From contig NZ_JACOFV010000002.1 of NCBI RefSeq assembly GCF_014284255.1, positions 1-64,000 on the forward strand: a DNA stretch of 64,000 nt. Direction: 5' to 3'. Made by a program: the position numbers and the translations under genes. Below the pieces are notes generated by a model that was not told where the DNA came from, searched no databases, and was given only the letters and a program-made list of their open reading frames with translations. Position 1 is the first letter of the stretch. The number at the start of each line of letters is the position of its first letter. This stretch comes from Cognatundibacterium jejuense. GTDB lineage: Bacteria; Pseudomonadota; Gammaproteobacteria; Burkholderiales; Burkholderiaceae_D. Below are positions 54,270 to 63,110 of the stretch, one piece after another.

Positions 54270-55451
54270 TTATTTCCCCGCTGAATTGACCGCGGGCTTA
54301 GATGCAGCGCCAGCTACCGCGACAGGCAATTTATTTGAAACCGATGCCACCATAGTAAATTTTTGGCCGTCTTTCAAAGTCGCAATCGGCGTGCGTATGA
54401 TACGGTCGCCTTCTTTCAAACCTGCCAGGATTGCATAGTCGCCATGACGAGCATCACGCTCGCCTACACTTAAACTGACTTTTTTTAACCTGCCATCTTT
54501 CGCCAACCATGCGTAGGCTTTATCACCTTCACGTACCAGGGCTGAACTAGCGATCATCAAAGTCTGCGTCGTAGCGGCTTCAATCATGCCCTCTGCATAG
54601 AGACCTGAAACGCGTGGTTGTGCATTATCATTGAACGTCACTAATACTTCGACCTGACGAGTCGTCGCGTTTGCAGCCAGATCGATACGTTTCACTTTGC
54701 CGCTGAATTCCTGATCACCATAGCCATTGATGTGAAACCGTACGGATTGACCAAGCTTGACGTTATTCACTTTATCCGCGGATACCAATCCTTCAAAACG
54801 CAAGCTGGTCGGATCAATCACTTTGACCAGTTCTTTACCGAGTTGTGCCGTATCACCTGACGACACCTTGCGCTCGCTGACCACACCATCAAAAGGGGCA
54901 CGCACTTCAGTGCGCTGCAATTGTTGGCGCGCTTGCACGGTGCGGGCTTTGGCGGCGACCAGATCGCTTTGAGTATTGTTACGACGGATTTCCGCGTCTT
55001 CTAATTGCTGCGTCGACGTCATGCCGGACGCGCGTAAGGTTTTCAGACGCTGAAACTGGCGCTCTGCCTGATCAAACGTCTGCACGGCGGCACGCTCTGC
55101 TTCTTCAGCAGAATGTAAGCTGTCTTTAATCGACGTATCATCGAGACGTACCAATAAATCACCACGTTTAACAGTTTCACCATTTTCTTTAAAGACTTGC
55201 AAAACAACGGAAGCAATCTCGGCCCGCAAATCCGCTTTGCGCTCTGGCTGCACCGAGCCAGTGATAACCGGGCCTGAGGACATGGCATTACTCTGTATCT
55301 GCGCCAAATCTTCCTGGGTCACCAATAAAGCTTGATCCGCTAATGTTGCGCTCGCTGAAGCACTGGCTTTTGCCTTGCCATCTTCTGGCTTTTCTTTGCA
55401 TCCAGCCAGAACAAAAGCAACAGCCAATACAATCAAACTAGGTCGTAACAT
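54270..55451 (-). CDS. RND efflux periplasmic adaptor lipoprotein
   Basis: A 393-residue membrane-fusion protein. The signal sequence ends LAVAFVLAGC-KEK, a clear lipobox, anchoring it in the inner membrane. EIASVVLQVFKENGETVKRGDLLVRLDD (about residue 80) is the first lipoyl half. A helical hairpin follows (about 105-175, ERQFQRLKTLRASGMTSTQQLEDAEIRR), then RAPFDGVVSERKVSSGD (second lipoyl half), a beta-barrel, and a membrane-proximal domain ending GDRIIRTPIATLKDGQKF. It bridges the RND permease encoded next to an outer-membrane channel. The operon begins here, and no regulator gene adjoins it. Confidence 0.93.
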   Translation of the reverse strand: MLRPSLIVLAVAFVLAGCKEKPEDGKAKASASASATLADQALLVTQEDLAQIQSNAMSSGPVITGSVQPERKADLRAEIASVVLQVFKENGETVKRGDLLVRLDDTSIKDSLHSAEEAERAAVQTFDQAERQFQRLKTLRASGMTSTQQLEDAEIRRNNTQSDLVAAKARTVQARQQLQRTEVRAPFDGVVSERKVSSGDTAQLGKELVKVIDPTSLRFEGLVSADKVNNVKLGQSVRFHINGYGDQEFSGKVKRIDLAANATTRQVEVLVTFNDNAQPRVSGLYAEGMIEAATTQTLMIASSALVREGDKAYAWLAKDGRLKKVSLSVGERDARHGDYAILAGLKEGDRIIRTPIATLKDGQKFTMVASVSNKLPVAVAGAASKPAVNSAGK

Positions 55452-55717
55452 GGTAAGTCTCCAGATTTCAGATGTGGTAAGTCAACTATATTGAAAATAT
55501 CTATGATTTATTTTGCCCAAAAATATATAGGGCGGCTGCCCTTAAAAATAGAAAACTGAGCAATTTTGTTATCAACTATGCAGTATCCACGACAGATAAA
55601 GTTCCTGTCAAAATAAAACTCATGAAAAGTCATCCAAACAAGCTAAACACAACTATCCTTGCAATTTCAGTACAAGTCCGGTAGTCTCCGCCCTCCTTTG
55701 CTTTTCTGTAATTACCT

Positions 55718-56344
55718 GTGCCTGCTTCTGTTAAATCTGCCTCGTCATCCAGCATTTCACCATCCCAAGCTACTGTTCTGATTGCCACCGATGTGTTTGG
55801 ACATACGCCCGCGGTATCTGGCCTGGTACGCCAACTATCAGTCAACGCCATTGTTGTCACGCCATGGGATGACCCGGAAAATCACTTTTATTCAGAACAA
55901 GATGCATATCAAGCCTTCATCGTTGAGGGTGGCGTTAGTCGTTATGCTGAAAAGTTGAAAAGCATTCTTCAAGAACAGACATCATTAAAATTTGCCATTG
56001 GCTTTAGTGCTGGAGCAAGTGCGTTGTGGATTAATAGCGAACACAGGTGTATGCAACAACTACAAAACACCGTGTTGTTTTACGGCTCGCGTATTCGCGA
56101 ATATCGCAATATTCAACCAATCTGTCCGGTACGTTTAATTTTTGCCGAACATGAAGCTGCATTTACGCCACGTGAATTGGTCAGCGACCTGCAACAACGT
56201 GGACATCAAGCCGAGATCGCCAAAGCAACCAAGCATGGTTTTATGAATTCTTATTCGCGTGGCTGTTGCGTCAAGTCGCAAACTCGCTATACCTCGGAAT
56301 TGCTGACGATGCTACATACAACTCTGAACCAGGCCGCGGCTTAG
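55718..56344 (+). CDS. Alpha/beta hydrolase, dienelactone-hydrolase-like
   Basis: A 208-residue small alpha/beta hydrolase. ATVLIATDVFGHTPAVSGLVRQL (about residue 18) gives the first strand and oxyanion loop. AIGFSAGASALWINS (about 95) contains the G-x-S-x-G nucleophile elbow, PVRLIFAEHEAAF the acid strand, and AKATKHGFMNSYSRG the catalytic His with the H-G-F pattern of dienelactone hydrolases. The usual Cys nucleophile of DLH is a Ser here, so esterase or another hydrolase activity is likelier. The start is GTG 55718, with no good ribosome site and no ATG nearby. Monocistronic. Confidence 0.75.
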   Translation: MPASVKSASSSSISPSQATVLIATDVFGHTPAVSGLVRQLSVNAIVVTPWDDPENHFYSEQDAYQAFIVEGGVSRYAEKLKSILQEQTSLKFAIGFSAGASALWINSEHRCMQQLQNTVLFYGSRIREYRNIQPICPVRLIFAEHEAAFTPRELVSDLQQRGHQAEIAKATKHGFMNSYSRGCCVKSQTRYTSELLTMLHTTLNQAAA

Positions 56345-56599
56345 AACCACTATCGCTCAGCTTAGAAAAATTTAGTTTCAAAATAAATAATAAAATTTGA
56401 GTTAACACCCGCTCCTCCCTTATACTTCGGCGCGCGTGACACAATCACCAACCAGTAGCATTGATTACAACAACCAGTAGTCACTTGCTTGTTTTTTGCT
56501 GTCTTTTGCTGTTTTCATTATTTTTATTCACTTTTTCTGCGGAAAATGATTCAGCCTTATCCGGCATACAGAGTCAAACCTCCGCGCGGAGCCATAAGC

Positions 56600-57631
56600 A
56601 TGACCGCTTTTGTATTTAACGAAATCAATTTTGACAATCACGAACAAGTTGTTTTTGCTTCTGAAGCAAAATCAGGCCTGAAAGCCATTATCGCGGTTCA
56701 CAACACCAACCTCGGCCCTGCGATGGGTGGTTGCCGTATGTGGAACTACGCCAGCGAGGCGGAAGCAGTGCGCGATGTATTGCGCCTTTCCCGCGGCATG
56801 ACTTATAAAAACGCCGTTGCTGGCCTGCCAATCGGCGGCGGTAAGAGCGTGATCATTGGCAATCCAAAAACAGATAAGACGCCAGCCCTGTTTGAGGCTT
56901 TGGGTGAAGCATTAGAACGCCTCGGTGGACGTTATGTAACGGCAGAAGACGTCGGCACCAGCCCGGCAGACATGGCGAATGTTGCCAGCAAAACGAAATA
57001 CGTAGCTGGCCTCGGTGACCGTGGTGATCCATCTCCATTTACCGCATTAGGTTGCTTCGTCGGTGCGCAAGCTGCCGTCAAACACCAATTGAAACGTGAC
57101 AGCATGGAAGGTCTGACCGTTGCTCTGCAAGGTCTGGGTCATGTCGGTTACGACTATGCACGTCGTCTGAAAGAAGCTGGTGCAAAATTGATCGTCGCTG
57201 ATATCGATCAAGGGGCATTAAAACGTGCACAAGAAGAATTAAACGCCGAAGTTGTTGGCATCGATGCCATCTACGACGTGCAGGCCGACATCTACGCCCC
57301 ATGCGCTTTGGGTGCGACACTGAATGCAGATACGCTGTCCCGTCTCAAAGCAACGATTGTTGCTGGTGCTGCAAACAACCAGTTAGCGTCACCAGAAATC
57401 GGCGAAGCTTGCCGCCAAAAAGGTATTTTGTATGCGCCAGACTTTGTCATCAACGCCGGTGGCATTATCAAAGTTTGCTATGAATACCTGAATACGCCAG
57501 AAGATGGCATGGATGCTCATGTACGCCGGATTGGCGAAACGCTGACTGAAATCTTCGAACGTGCTGACGCTGAAAGTCTGGCAACCAGCATCGTTGCTGA
57601 CCGCATCGCAGAAATGCAATTCAAGCGTTAA
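56600..57631 (+). CDS. Leucine dehydrogenase (Glu/Leu/Phe/Val dehydrogenase family)
   Basis: A 343-residue NAD-dependent amino-acid dehydrogenase oxidatively deaminating branched-chain amino acids. HNTNLGPAMGGCRMWNYASEAEAVRDVLRLSRGMTYKNAVAGLPIGGGKSVI (about residue 38-90) holds the substrate-binding GG and the catalytic Lys pair. TAEDVGTSPADM follows, then the Rossmann part TVALQGLGHVGYDYARRLKEAGAKLIVADID (about 175). Length and the G-G-C-R-M segment match leucine or phenylalanine dehydrogenases rather than the longer glutamate dehydrogenase; leucine is likelier from family abundance. ATG 56600 is chosen because the protein family begins here, with GGAG ten bases upstream. A strong terminator follows. 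Confidence 0.88.
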   Translation: MTAFVFNEINFDNHEQVVFASEAKSGLKAIIAVHNTNLGPAMGGCRMWNYASEAEAVRDVLRLSRGMTYKNAVAGLPIGGGKSVIIGNPKTDKTPALFEALGEALERLGGRYVTAEDVGTSPADMANVASKTKYVAGLGDRGDPSPFTALGCFVGAQAAVKHQLKRDSMEGLTVALQGLGHVGYDYARRLKEAGAKLIVADIDQGALKRAQEELNAEVVGIDAIYDVQADIYAPCALGATLNADTLSRLKATIVAGAANNQLASPEIGEACRQKGILYAPDFVINAGGIIKVCYEYLNTPEDGMDAHVRRIGETLTEIFERADAESLATSIVADRIAEMQFKR

Positions 57632-57672
57632 TTTATTTGATTCCGATGTCGCACTAAGATGCCGACATCGCC

Positions 57673-57717
57673 AAACGCCACCCGCCACCCTTCAATTTCG
57701 GGTGGCGTTTTTTTTTT
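57673..57717 (+). terminator. Leucine dehydrogenase terminator
   Basis: AAACGCCACCC pairs with GGGTGGCGTTT and is followed by an unbroken T-run to 57717, about 40 bases after the stop. Confidence 0.92.
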
Positions 57718-57844
57718 ACCCATGTTGGAACGAGAAAAACTTAAACCTTGCTGAAAAGAATTTTCAAAGTTACCATAAATTCTACTGACGTTATTTCACT
57801 ACCGTCGTTTTTCAGGCCATTCTCTGTCTTTTTGCTTGCTCAAC

Positions 57845-58390
57845 ATGACCATACTCACCACAGCTCGCTTACGTCTTGAACCCATCACGGATAGTCATCT
57901 TGAAGGACTATGTCACCTCAACAGCGATCTGGAAGTCATGCGCTATATCTCAGGCCAGGCCGAAACAAGAGAGGAAACTCTGAACATGATCGACAGAGTT
58001 AAGGCTCGCTGGGCTGAATTTGGATTTTCGTGGTGGAGCTTCATCGATATCGATACTGAGGAACTTATCGGTGCAGGCTGCATACAATATCTGGGACGCG
58101 ATCCAAAAAATCCGCTTGAAATCGGCTGGCGCCTGCGTAAAGACAAGTGGGGGAAAGGTTACGCGAGCGAAGCCGCCAGAGCAATGGCTGCATTTGCCTT
58201 TGATATTTTGAAGGCGGAATCACTCTACGCGATTTGCATGCCTGAAAATACTGCCTCTTCGCACGTCATGAAAAAATTGGGATTGAATTATCGCGGAATT
58301 GAACGTTGGAACGAGAAAGATGTTGCGACCTACTCTATCGACAAGGCAACATGGCAAAAACAACAGGAAATCTGGCTTAATGCCGGTTAG
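57845..58390 (+). CDS. GNAT-family N-acetyltransferase, RimJ/RimL-like
   Basis: A 181-residue Acetyltransf_3 enzyme. ILTTARLRLEPITDSHLEGLCHLNSDLEVMRYI is the standard N-terminal half. LIGAGCIQYLGRDP and EIGWRLRKDKWGKGYASEAARAMAAFAF (acetyl-CoA loop with W-G-K-G-Y-A) follow, and MPENTASSHVMKKLGLNYRG closes the fold (N-x-x-S-x-x-V-M-x-K-LG). The acceptor is unknown. ATG 57845 is taken rather than the TTG at 57836, since family members begin with the T-x-R-L-x-L strand. Confidence 0.86.
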   Translation: MTILTTARLRLEPITDSHLEGLCHLNSDLEVMRYISGQAETREETLNMIDRVKARWAEFGFSWWSFIDIDTEELIGAGCIQYLGRDPKNPLEIGWRLRKDKWGKGYASEAARAMAAFAFDILKAESLYAICMPENTASSHVMKKLGLNYRGIERWNEKDVATYSIDKATWQKQQEIWLNAG

Positions 58391-58693
58391 AGCTACTCAC
58401 TAGCTATGCCAATGTGCGATAAATACATCATGTGCGTGGCGCAGATGTCAAATCTTATCTATGTGTTATTGTTATTGGTATGACTTGTGCTATAAAAACA
58501 GTTAATAGCCAAATAATATTAAAAAAGTAAATCAGGTCAGGGGTTTCCGTGCTAATTCCCTAACCTCAGGGCCATCAAAAGCTTGAGCAACAACAATCAC
58601 AACGACGACAGATTAACAGACACAAAAAAACAAAGACGAACTAACCGTCTGTTTATGTCCTTACGATGAAGTTTGCAGTCCCTTGAGACTACT
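58391..58693 (+). other. 303-base gap with promoter and leader
   Basis: No gene. It holds the promoter at 58469-58496. In the about 190-base leader an imperfect hairpin, GGTCAGGG with CCCTAACC near 58537-58567, precedes the response-regulator gene and could be regulatory. Confidence 0.45.
58469..58496 (+). promoter_or_regulatory. Probable sigma-70 promoter
   Basis: TTGTTA (58469-58474) and TATAAA (58491-58496) are 16 bases apart, upstream of the response-regulator/TPR gene. Confidence 0.5.
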
Positions 58694-60319
58694 ATGAGCA
58701 AAATTATTTCGTATAAAGACAAACATGTTCTCATTATTGATGACATGGCCGACATGCGCAGCTCTTTACGAAATCAAATAGGGTCATTGGAAATAACCAA
58801 CGTCGGTATCGCAGCAAGCATACGTGATGCACTTGAGTTACTCAAACAGAAACGCTTTGACGTCATCCTATGCGATTATTACCTCGGCGGTTCCACCGAC
58901 GGTCAACAATTTCTCGAATATTTACGCACCGCCAAGATTATCAGCCGCGCGACCCTATTCATCATGATCACCGCTGAAACCGGCTATGAAAGCGTGATCA
59001 CCGCAGCCGAATGTTTGCCCGATGATTATCTGCTAAAACCATTTACCGCCGAGACCTTGCGTTCGCGCTTTCAGCGCCTGATGGAAAAAAAGATACGTCT
59101 ACAGGCAATCGACCAACTCCACGACAAGTCAGCATGGCTGGAGATCATTGCTGCTTGTGACGACATCATCGCCACCCGTGACAAATATTTGGTCGATGCC
59201 ATGCGTATCAAAGGAAATGCCTTGTTAATGGCAGAAAAGAATGACGAGGCGATGCAGTTTTACGAACAAGCATTGAGCTTGCGTGCGATGCCGTGGGCCA
59301 AACTTGGGCTGGCTAAAGCGATGAAAGCGAAAGGCAATGGCGAGCAAGCAAAGCAACTATTAAGCGACTTAATCAATGACAGCCCAAACCTCTTGTCTGC
59401 GTATGACTTGCTAGGAAAAATACATACCGAATCAGGTGACGATGCCGCCGCCATTGCGATTCTGGACAAGGCGAGCACGGTGGCGCCCAACTCGTTAATG
59501 CGCCAACGCTCTCTTGCTGGTCTGGCCGAACGCACGGGCGATTTTAAACGGGTCGAACAAGCGTTGACTACCGTATTAAAAAAGACCAAAAATTCACCAC
59601 TAAGAGATCCGGCAGATTACGTCAAACTCAGTAGCGCCTATCTGGAAATGAATGACGCCGCCAAGGCCATCAATATCATCGAAGACGCGAAGATGACTTT
59701 CAAAGGAACAGGTGAGCTGCGTTCTGTTTCAGCGATGGAAGCACAAGCTTTACATAAAGCAGGCAAAACCGAACTCGCCGACGAAGCCTTGGATAGAGCT
59801 TTGAGCGGAGGAAGTACTGGAATTTCAGAAGAATTAGCATTCGCCCTTGCCAAAGCCTGTCTGGTCAACGACAGAGCTGCAACCGCAGGGGATATACTCA
59901 AATACGTCCTGCAAAATAATCCGGACTCCGAAGAAGTCAAAAATGCGGTATCAACTATTTTCAAACATCACGGTGGCGAGGAAGCGGCGAAAGAGCTAAT
60001 AGAACGCTCTACGCAAGAAGTCGTTAACCTGAATAACGAAGCGGTTTTAAAGGCGAAATCCGGCGCCTATGCCGAAGCTTCACAAATGCTGACCGAGGCC
60101 GCTTTTCGTTTGCCAAACAATATGCAAATCGTGGCAAATGCCTCGCTGTCTTTACTTGCCGATGTGTTGATGAATCAGATGGACGCCATCAAAATCAAAC
60201 AAGCGAAAGAGTTTGCTGTAACGATTGCAAAAACAAATAAAGAACATCCTAAGTTACCGGAAATCTCACGTTTTCTCAAAAAAATTCAAACCAAATACCA
60301 ATTGGACACACCATTATGA
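58694..60319 (+). CDS. Response regulator with C-terminal TPR repeats
   Basis: A 541-residue protein. Residues about 10-130 form a CheY-like receiver: HVLIIDDMADMRSS (acidic pair), ILCDYYLGG (phospho-acceptor Asp near 61), MITAET (Thr) and LLKPF (Lys). The remaining 400 residues are alpha-helical TPR-like repeats (GNALLMAEKNDEAMQFYEQALSLRAMPWAKLGLAKAMKAKGN and AYDLLGKIHTESGDDAAAIAILDKA are clear). Such receiver-TPR proteins lack a DNA-binding domain and act through protein contacts. ATG 58694 begins the family sequence. It overlaps the following kinase-like gene by four bases (ATGA). Confidence 0.88.
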   Translation: MSKIISYKDKHVLIIDDMADMRSSLRNQIGSLEITNVGIAASIRDALELLKQKRFDVILCDYYLGGSTDGQQFLEYLRTAKIISRATLFIMITAETGYESVITAAECLPDDYLLKPFTAETLRSRFQRLMEKKIRLQAIDQLHDKSAWLEIIAACDDIIATRDKYLVDAMRIKGNALLMAEKNDEAMQFYEQALSLRAMPWAKLGLAKAMKAKGNGEQAKQLLSDLINDSPNLLSAYDLLGKIHTESGDDAAAIAILDKASTVAPNSLMRQRSLAGLAERTGDFKRVEQALTTVLKKTKNSPLRDPADYVKLSSAYLEMNDAAKAINIIEDAKMTFKGTGELRSVSAMEAQALHKAGKTELADEALDRALSGGSTGISEELAFALAKACLVNDRAATAGDILKYVLQNNPDSEEVKNAVSTIFKHHGGEEAAKELIERSTQEVVNLNNEAVLKAKSGAYAEASQMLTEAAFRLPNNMQIVANASLSLLADVLMNQMDAIKIKQAKEFAVTIAKTNKEHPKLPEISRFLKKIQTKYQLDTPL

Positions 60320-60927
60320 GCTTCGCTCACATTGCGGCACTAACCATACACGATGTCAAAAATAGTTTGTCGAGTATTGCCTCTGCCGCTGAATCACATG
60401 GCGATACGCCAACCGTGCAGGCCATTTTTAATATTTCCGATACCCTTACAAGACTACTCGTTTTCTATCGCAGCGAACACGAACTGCTGCGGTTGAATCT
60501 CAACTCACATGCCCCAGAAGATTTGATCTTCGAATTAGCCGCAAATAAATATGGACAATCAGATATCGAGATTAACAGCGAACTTAACCAGGCACCAGTG
60601 CTATGGGTGTACGATGAGATGTTGATCAGAATGATACTGGTCAATGCTTTGCAAAACGCTTCAAGGTATGCAAAGAGTCGCATTGTGATCAGCGCGAAAG
60701 AGTGTTCTGGCTATCTTGAAATGAGTGTTCATGACGATGGGCCGGGGTTTTCTGACACGGTACTGGAAGAGGACTATAGCAACATTCCAGCCAGCCAAAA
60801 CGGAACAGGCTTAGGTTTGCTTTTAGCTAAACGAATAGCCGCTTTGCACGTCAATAATAATCAACAGGGGCGCATCGAACTATCGAATCAAAATGGAGGA
60901 TTATTCCGCTTAATAATCCCGGCTTAG
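60316..60927 (+). CDS. Minimal histidine-kinase-like protein
   Basis: A 203-residue soluble protein coupled to the receiver-TPR gene. A short N-terminal helix pair holds LTIHDVKNSLSSIASAAES, an H-box-like sequence with His-Asp. The HATPase_c domain follows: N-box ILVNALQNASRYA (about residue 112), G1 VHDDGPGF (about 139) and G2 GTGLGLLLAKRIAALH (about 162). There is no sensor, membrane or HAMP segment, so signals must come from partner proteins. Whether the His is truly phosphorylated, or the protein acts as a phosphatase for the neighbouring receiver, is open. The plus-strand operon ends before the tandem repeat. Confidence 0.85.
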   Translation: MSFAHIAALTIHDVKNSLSSIASAAESHGDTPTVQAIFNISDTLTRLLVFYRSEHELLRLNLNSHAPEDLIFELAANKYGQSDIEINSELNQAPVLWVYDEMLIRMILVNALQNASRYAKSRIVISAKECSGYLEMSVHDDGPGFSDTVLEEDYSNIPASQNGTGLGLLLAKRIAALHVNNNQQGRIELSNQNGGLFRLIIPA

Positions 60928-61049
60928 ATGATTCAAATTTAAATCGAAGACACTGCAGTCAAAGAGTGGGTACAACCCACCAATTTTAAACAAGCGTTTT
61001 TAAGCAGGAAATAACAGCAGCGCAGGTTTCACCCACGCTAGTCGCCCTA

Positions 61050-61113
61050 GTCGCACTGTCGCACTGTCGCACTGTCGCACTGTCGCACTGTCGCACTGTC
61101 GCACTGTCGCACT
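61050..61113. repeat. Tandem 8-bp repeat, GTCGCACT x8
   Basis: Eight perfect copies of GTCGCACT run head to tail, followed by a partial GTCGCTT and preceded by a diverged GTCGCCCTA. It lies between the convergent kinase genes, 18 bases before the stop of the sensor kinase on the minus strand. Perfect identity suggests recent slippage and likely copy-number variation between strains. Confidence 0.95.
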
Positions 61114-61131
61114 GTCGCTTTAATCGTGCTC

Positions 61132-62445
61132 CTAAGAATTTGCAGGCAACTCAAAAGAAACTGTAAATATCAGTCCTGTCCCTACTTGAGCATCAGATAA
61201 TGTAATGACTGCCTTATGCATGTCCGCCACATTTTTGACGATTGCCAGTCCAAGGCCGCTACCTGATTCGCCACTACCTTCACAGCGATAAAAACGGTCA
61301 AAAATGCGCTCGCGATCGCCTGTCGGAATACCCATTCCATTGTCGCTAACTGCGAGAAATATTTTATTATTTTCTTTTTTTACAATGACATCGATACGGC
61401 CATTTTTTGCGGTGTAACGTATCGCGTTATCAACGATATTTCCTAACATCACACGTAAGGAATCGATATTCCCGTAAATATATAAATTTTCTTCGGCAAC
61501 ATCGACCCCAAGGTCAATATTTTTATTTTCAGCCAGCAAAGAAAAATCTCCAACCACTTGTCTGGCTAACTTTGGCACAGAAACTTTCTGCTCGATTTTT
61601 TGTTCATCCATATCACTCTGACGTGCAAGTATCAATAATTGCTGAACCAAATGCGTGGCGCGATTCAGACGTTCATGGAGTTTTTTGATTCCGGTTTTGC
61701 GTTCTTCATCATCGCTTGTACGCTCAACTAATTGCAACTGTAATTTCAAAGCTGCCAAAGGTGTTCGCAATTCATGAGCAGCATCGGCGACAAACATTTT
61801 TTGCAGCTGAATCGAGCTATCCACCCTTAAAAATAGCGCGTTGATCGCCGTTACGATCGGCATCATTTCCGGCGTATAACCATGCGTATCTAACGGTTGC
61901 AGTGCATCCGCAGAACGTTCTCCTAATGCTGTTGCGAGTCGTGTCAACGGTTGCAAACTACGCCCAACGACAAACCAGATTAGTGAAGCAAGAGTCGGAA
62001 TCAAAATTAAAAATGGAATCAGCGAGCGCAACGCCAAACTGAACTCAATATTCTCCCGATCAAGTATCAGTTGACCTACCTGTACCACTTGATGATTATT
62101 TTCTTCACTGTAAACGCGCCAGGCTTTATCACCAGCCATGACTTCAAAAAATCCTGTGTTGCTATACAACGGTAAGTTTTTTGCAGGGTTAGACGTAAAC
62201 ACCATGACACGATCTTTATTCCAAACCTGAACAACGATTTTTTTACCTGGATGCTTATCTGCCGTTTCACTTTGCTGCAATGTCATATTCGCAGGAAATG
62301 AACGCACAATTTGCTTCAACTGGTAGTCGAAGAGTTCATTGGTTTCGTGCCTTACTTTGAGATAACTACCAATACAAACTGCGATAATCGTTATCACCAT
62401 GCCGGACATTAATCCGATTAATAGTTGCTGGCGTATGGTTCTCAT
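61132..62445 (-). CDS. Sensor histidine kinase (QseC/PmrB-like)
   Basis: A 437-residue inner-membrane kinase. Helices at about 8-26 and 142-165 flank a periplasmic sensor of roughly 115 residues (FDYQLKQIVRSFPANM...). This is followed by a HAMP-like segment, then the H-box FVADAAHELRTPLAALKLQLQL (about residue 220) and HATPase blocks NIVDNAIRYT, VSDNGMGIP and GSGLGLAIVKNVADMH. The layout, and the overlap with an OmpR-type regulator, match the QseBC/PmrAB/TctDE class. The first four bases overlap the regulator's end. The signal is unknown; an envelope or iron-related cue is plausible given the TonB receptor on the other side. Confidence 0.9.
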   Translation of the reverse strand: MRTIRQQLLIGLMSGMVITIIAVCIGSYLKVRHETNELFDYQLKQIVRSFPANMTLQQSETADKHPGKKIVVQVWNKDRVMVFTSNPAKNLPLYSNTGFFEVMAGDKAWRVYSEENNHQVVQVGQLILDRENIEFSLALRSLIPFLILIPTLASLIWFVVGRSLQPLTRLATALGERSADALQPLDTHGYTPEMMPIVTAINALFLRVDSSIQLQKMFVADAAHELRTPLAALKLQLQLVERTSDDEERKTGIKKLHERLNRATHLVQQLLILARQSDMDEQKIEQKVSVPKLARQVVGDFSLLAENKNIDLGVDVAEENLYIYGNIDSLRVMLGNIVDNAIRYTAKNGRIDVIVKKENNKIFLAVSDNGMGIPTGDRERIFDRFYRCEGSGESGSGLGLAIVKNVADMHKAVITLSDAQVGTGLIFTVSFELPANS

Positions 62446-63110
62446 TTCTCGATTTCATTTATCAATTTATAACCAACACCGCGAACATTTTTAATAAAAT
62501 CGGCACCCAATTTTTTTCTTAGCATGTGGATATACACTTCAATCGTATTACTTTCGATATCTTCATCCCATCCATAAATTTTTTCTTCTAATTTTGCTTT
62601 TGAAATGACTTTTCCCGGCATCTCTATCAAGGCCAACATCAGATTAAATTCATTTAACGATAAATGTATTTCTTCGCCATGAAAAAATACTTCATGCGTC
62701 GAAACGTTCAGCGTCAGACCACAATGATTTAATGACGGGTCTTGAGCGATATGACAGCGCCGTAGCAAAGCACGAATGCGAGCATATAATTCATCGAGAT
62801 CAAAAGGTTTAACCAGATAGTCATCCGCCCCGGTATCTAGGCCTTTGATTCTGTCGAAAGTTGCATCTCTTGCGGTAATAATTAAGATGGCGGCAGTGCC
62901 TTTACTTTGACGATATTTTCGAAGTACTTCTAAGCCTTGCATCTTCGGCAGTCCAAGATCAAGCAATACAATATGATAATCACTCGCAATTAAAGCAGCG
63001 TCCGCGGCAAGCCCGTCTTTGACCCAGTCAACCTGATATTTTTCTTTCTGCAAGCCCTCCACCAGGCTCTCGCCTATCATCAAGTCATCCTCAATCAACA
63101 GTAATTTCAT
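62442..63110 (-). CDS. OmpR-family response regulator (QseB/PmrA-like)
   Basis: A 222-residue DNA-binding response regulator. MKLLLIEDDLMIGESLVEGLQKEKYQVDWVKDG is the QseB/PmrA-type start. IVLLDLGLPKMQGLEVL contains the phospho-acceptor Asp (about residue 51), IITARDATFDRIKGLDTGADDYLVKPFDLDELYARIRALLRR the switch Thr and Lys. The winged helix follows (SLNEFNLMLALIEMPGKVISKAKLEEKIYGWDEDIESNTIEVYIHMLRKKLG). It is transcribed before the kinase. Three CTTAA-type direct repeats 142 bases upstream (63252-63278) match the spacing used by this subfamily, suggesting autoregulation. Confidence 0.92.
   Translation of the reverse strand: MKLLLIEDDLMIGESLVEGLQKEKYQVDWVKDGLAADAALIASDYHIVLLDLGLPKMQGLEVLRKYRQSKGTAAILIITARDATFDRIKGLDTGADDYLVKPFDLDELYARIRALLRRCHIAQDPSLNHCGLTLNVSTHEVFFHGEEIHLSLNEFNLMLALIEMPGKVISKAKLEEKIYGWDEDIESNTIEVYIHMLRKKLGADFIKNVRGVGYKLINEIEK

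Noticed and set aside
61050-61113. CRISPR array
   Set aside because: Units are 8 bp, contiguous and without spacers; no cas genes are present. It is a simple tandem repeat.
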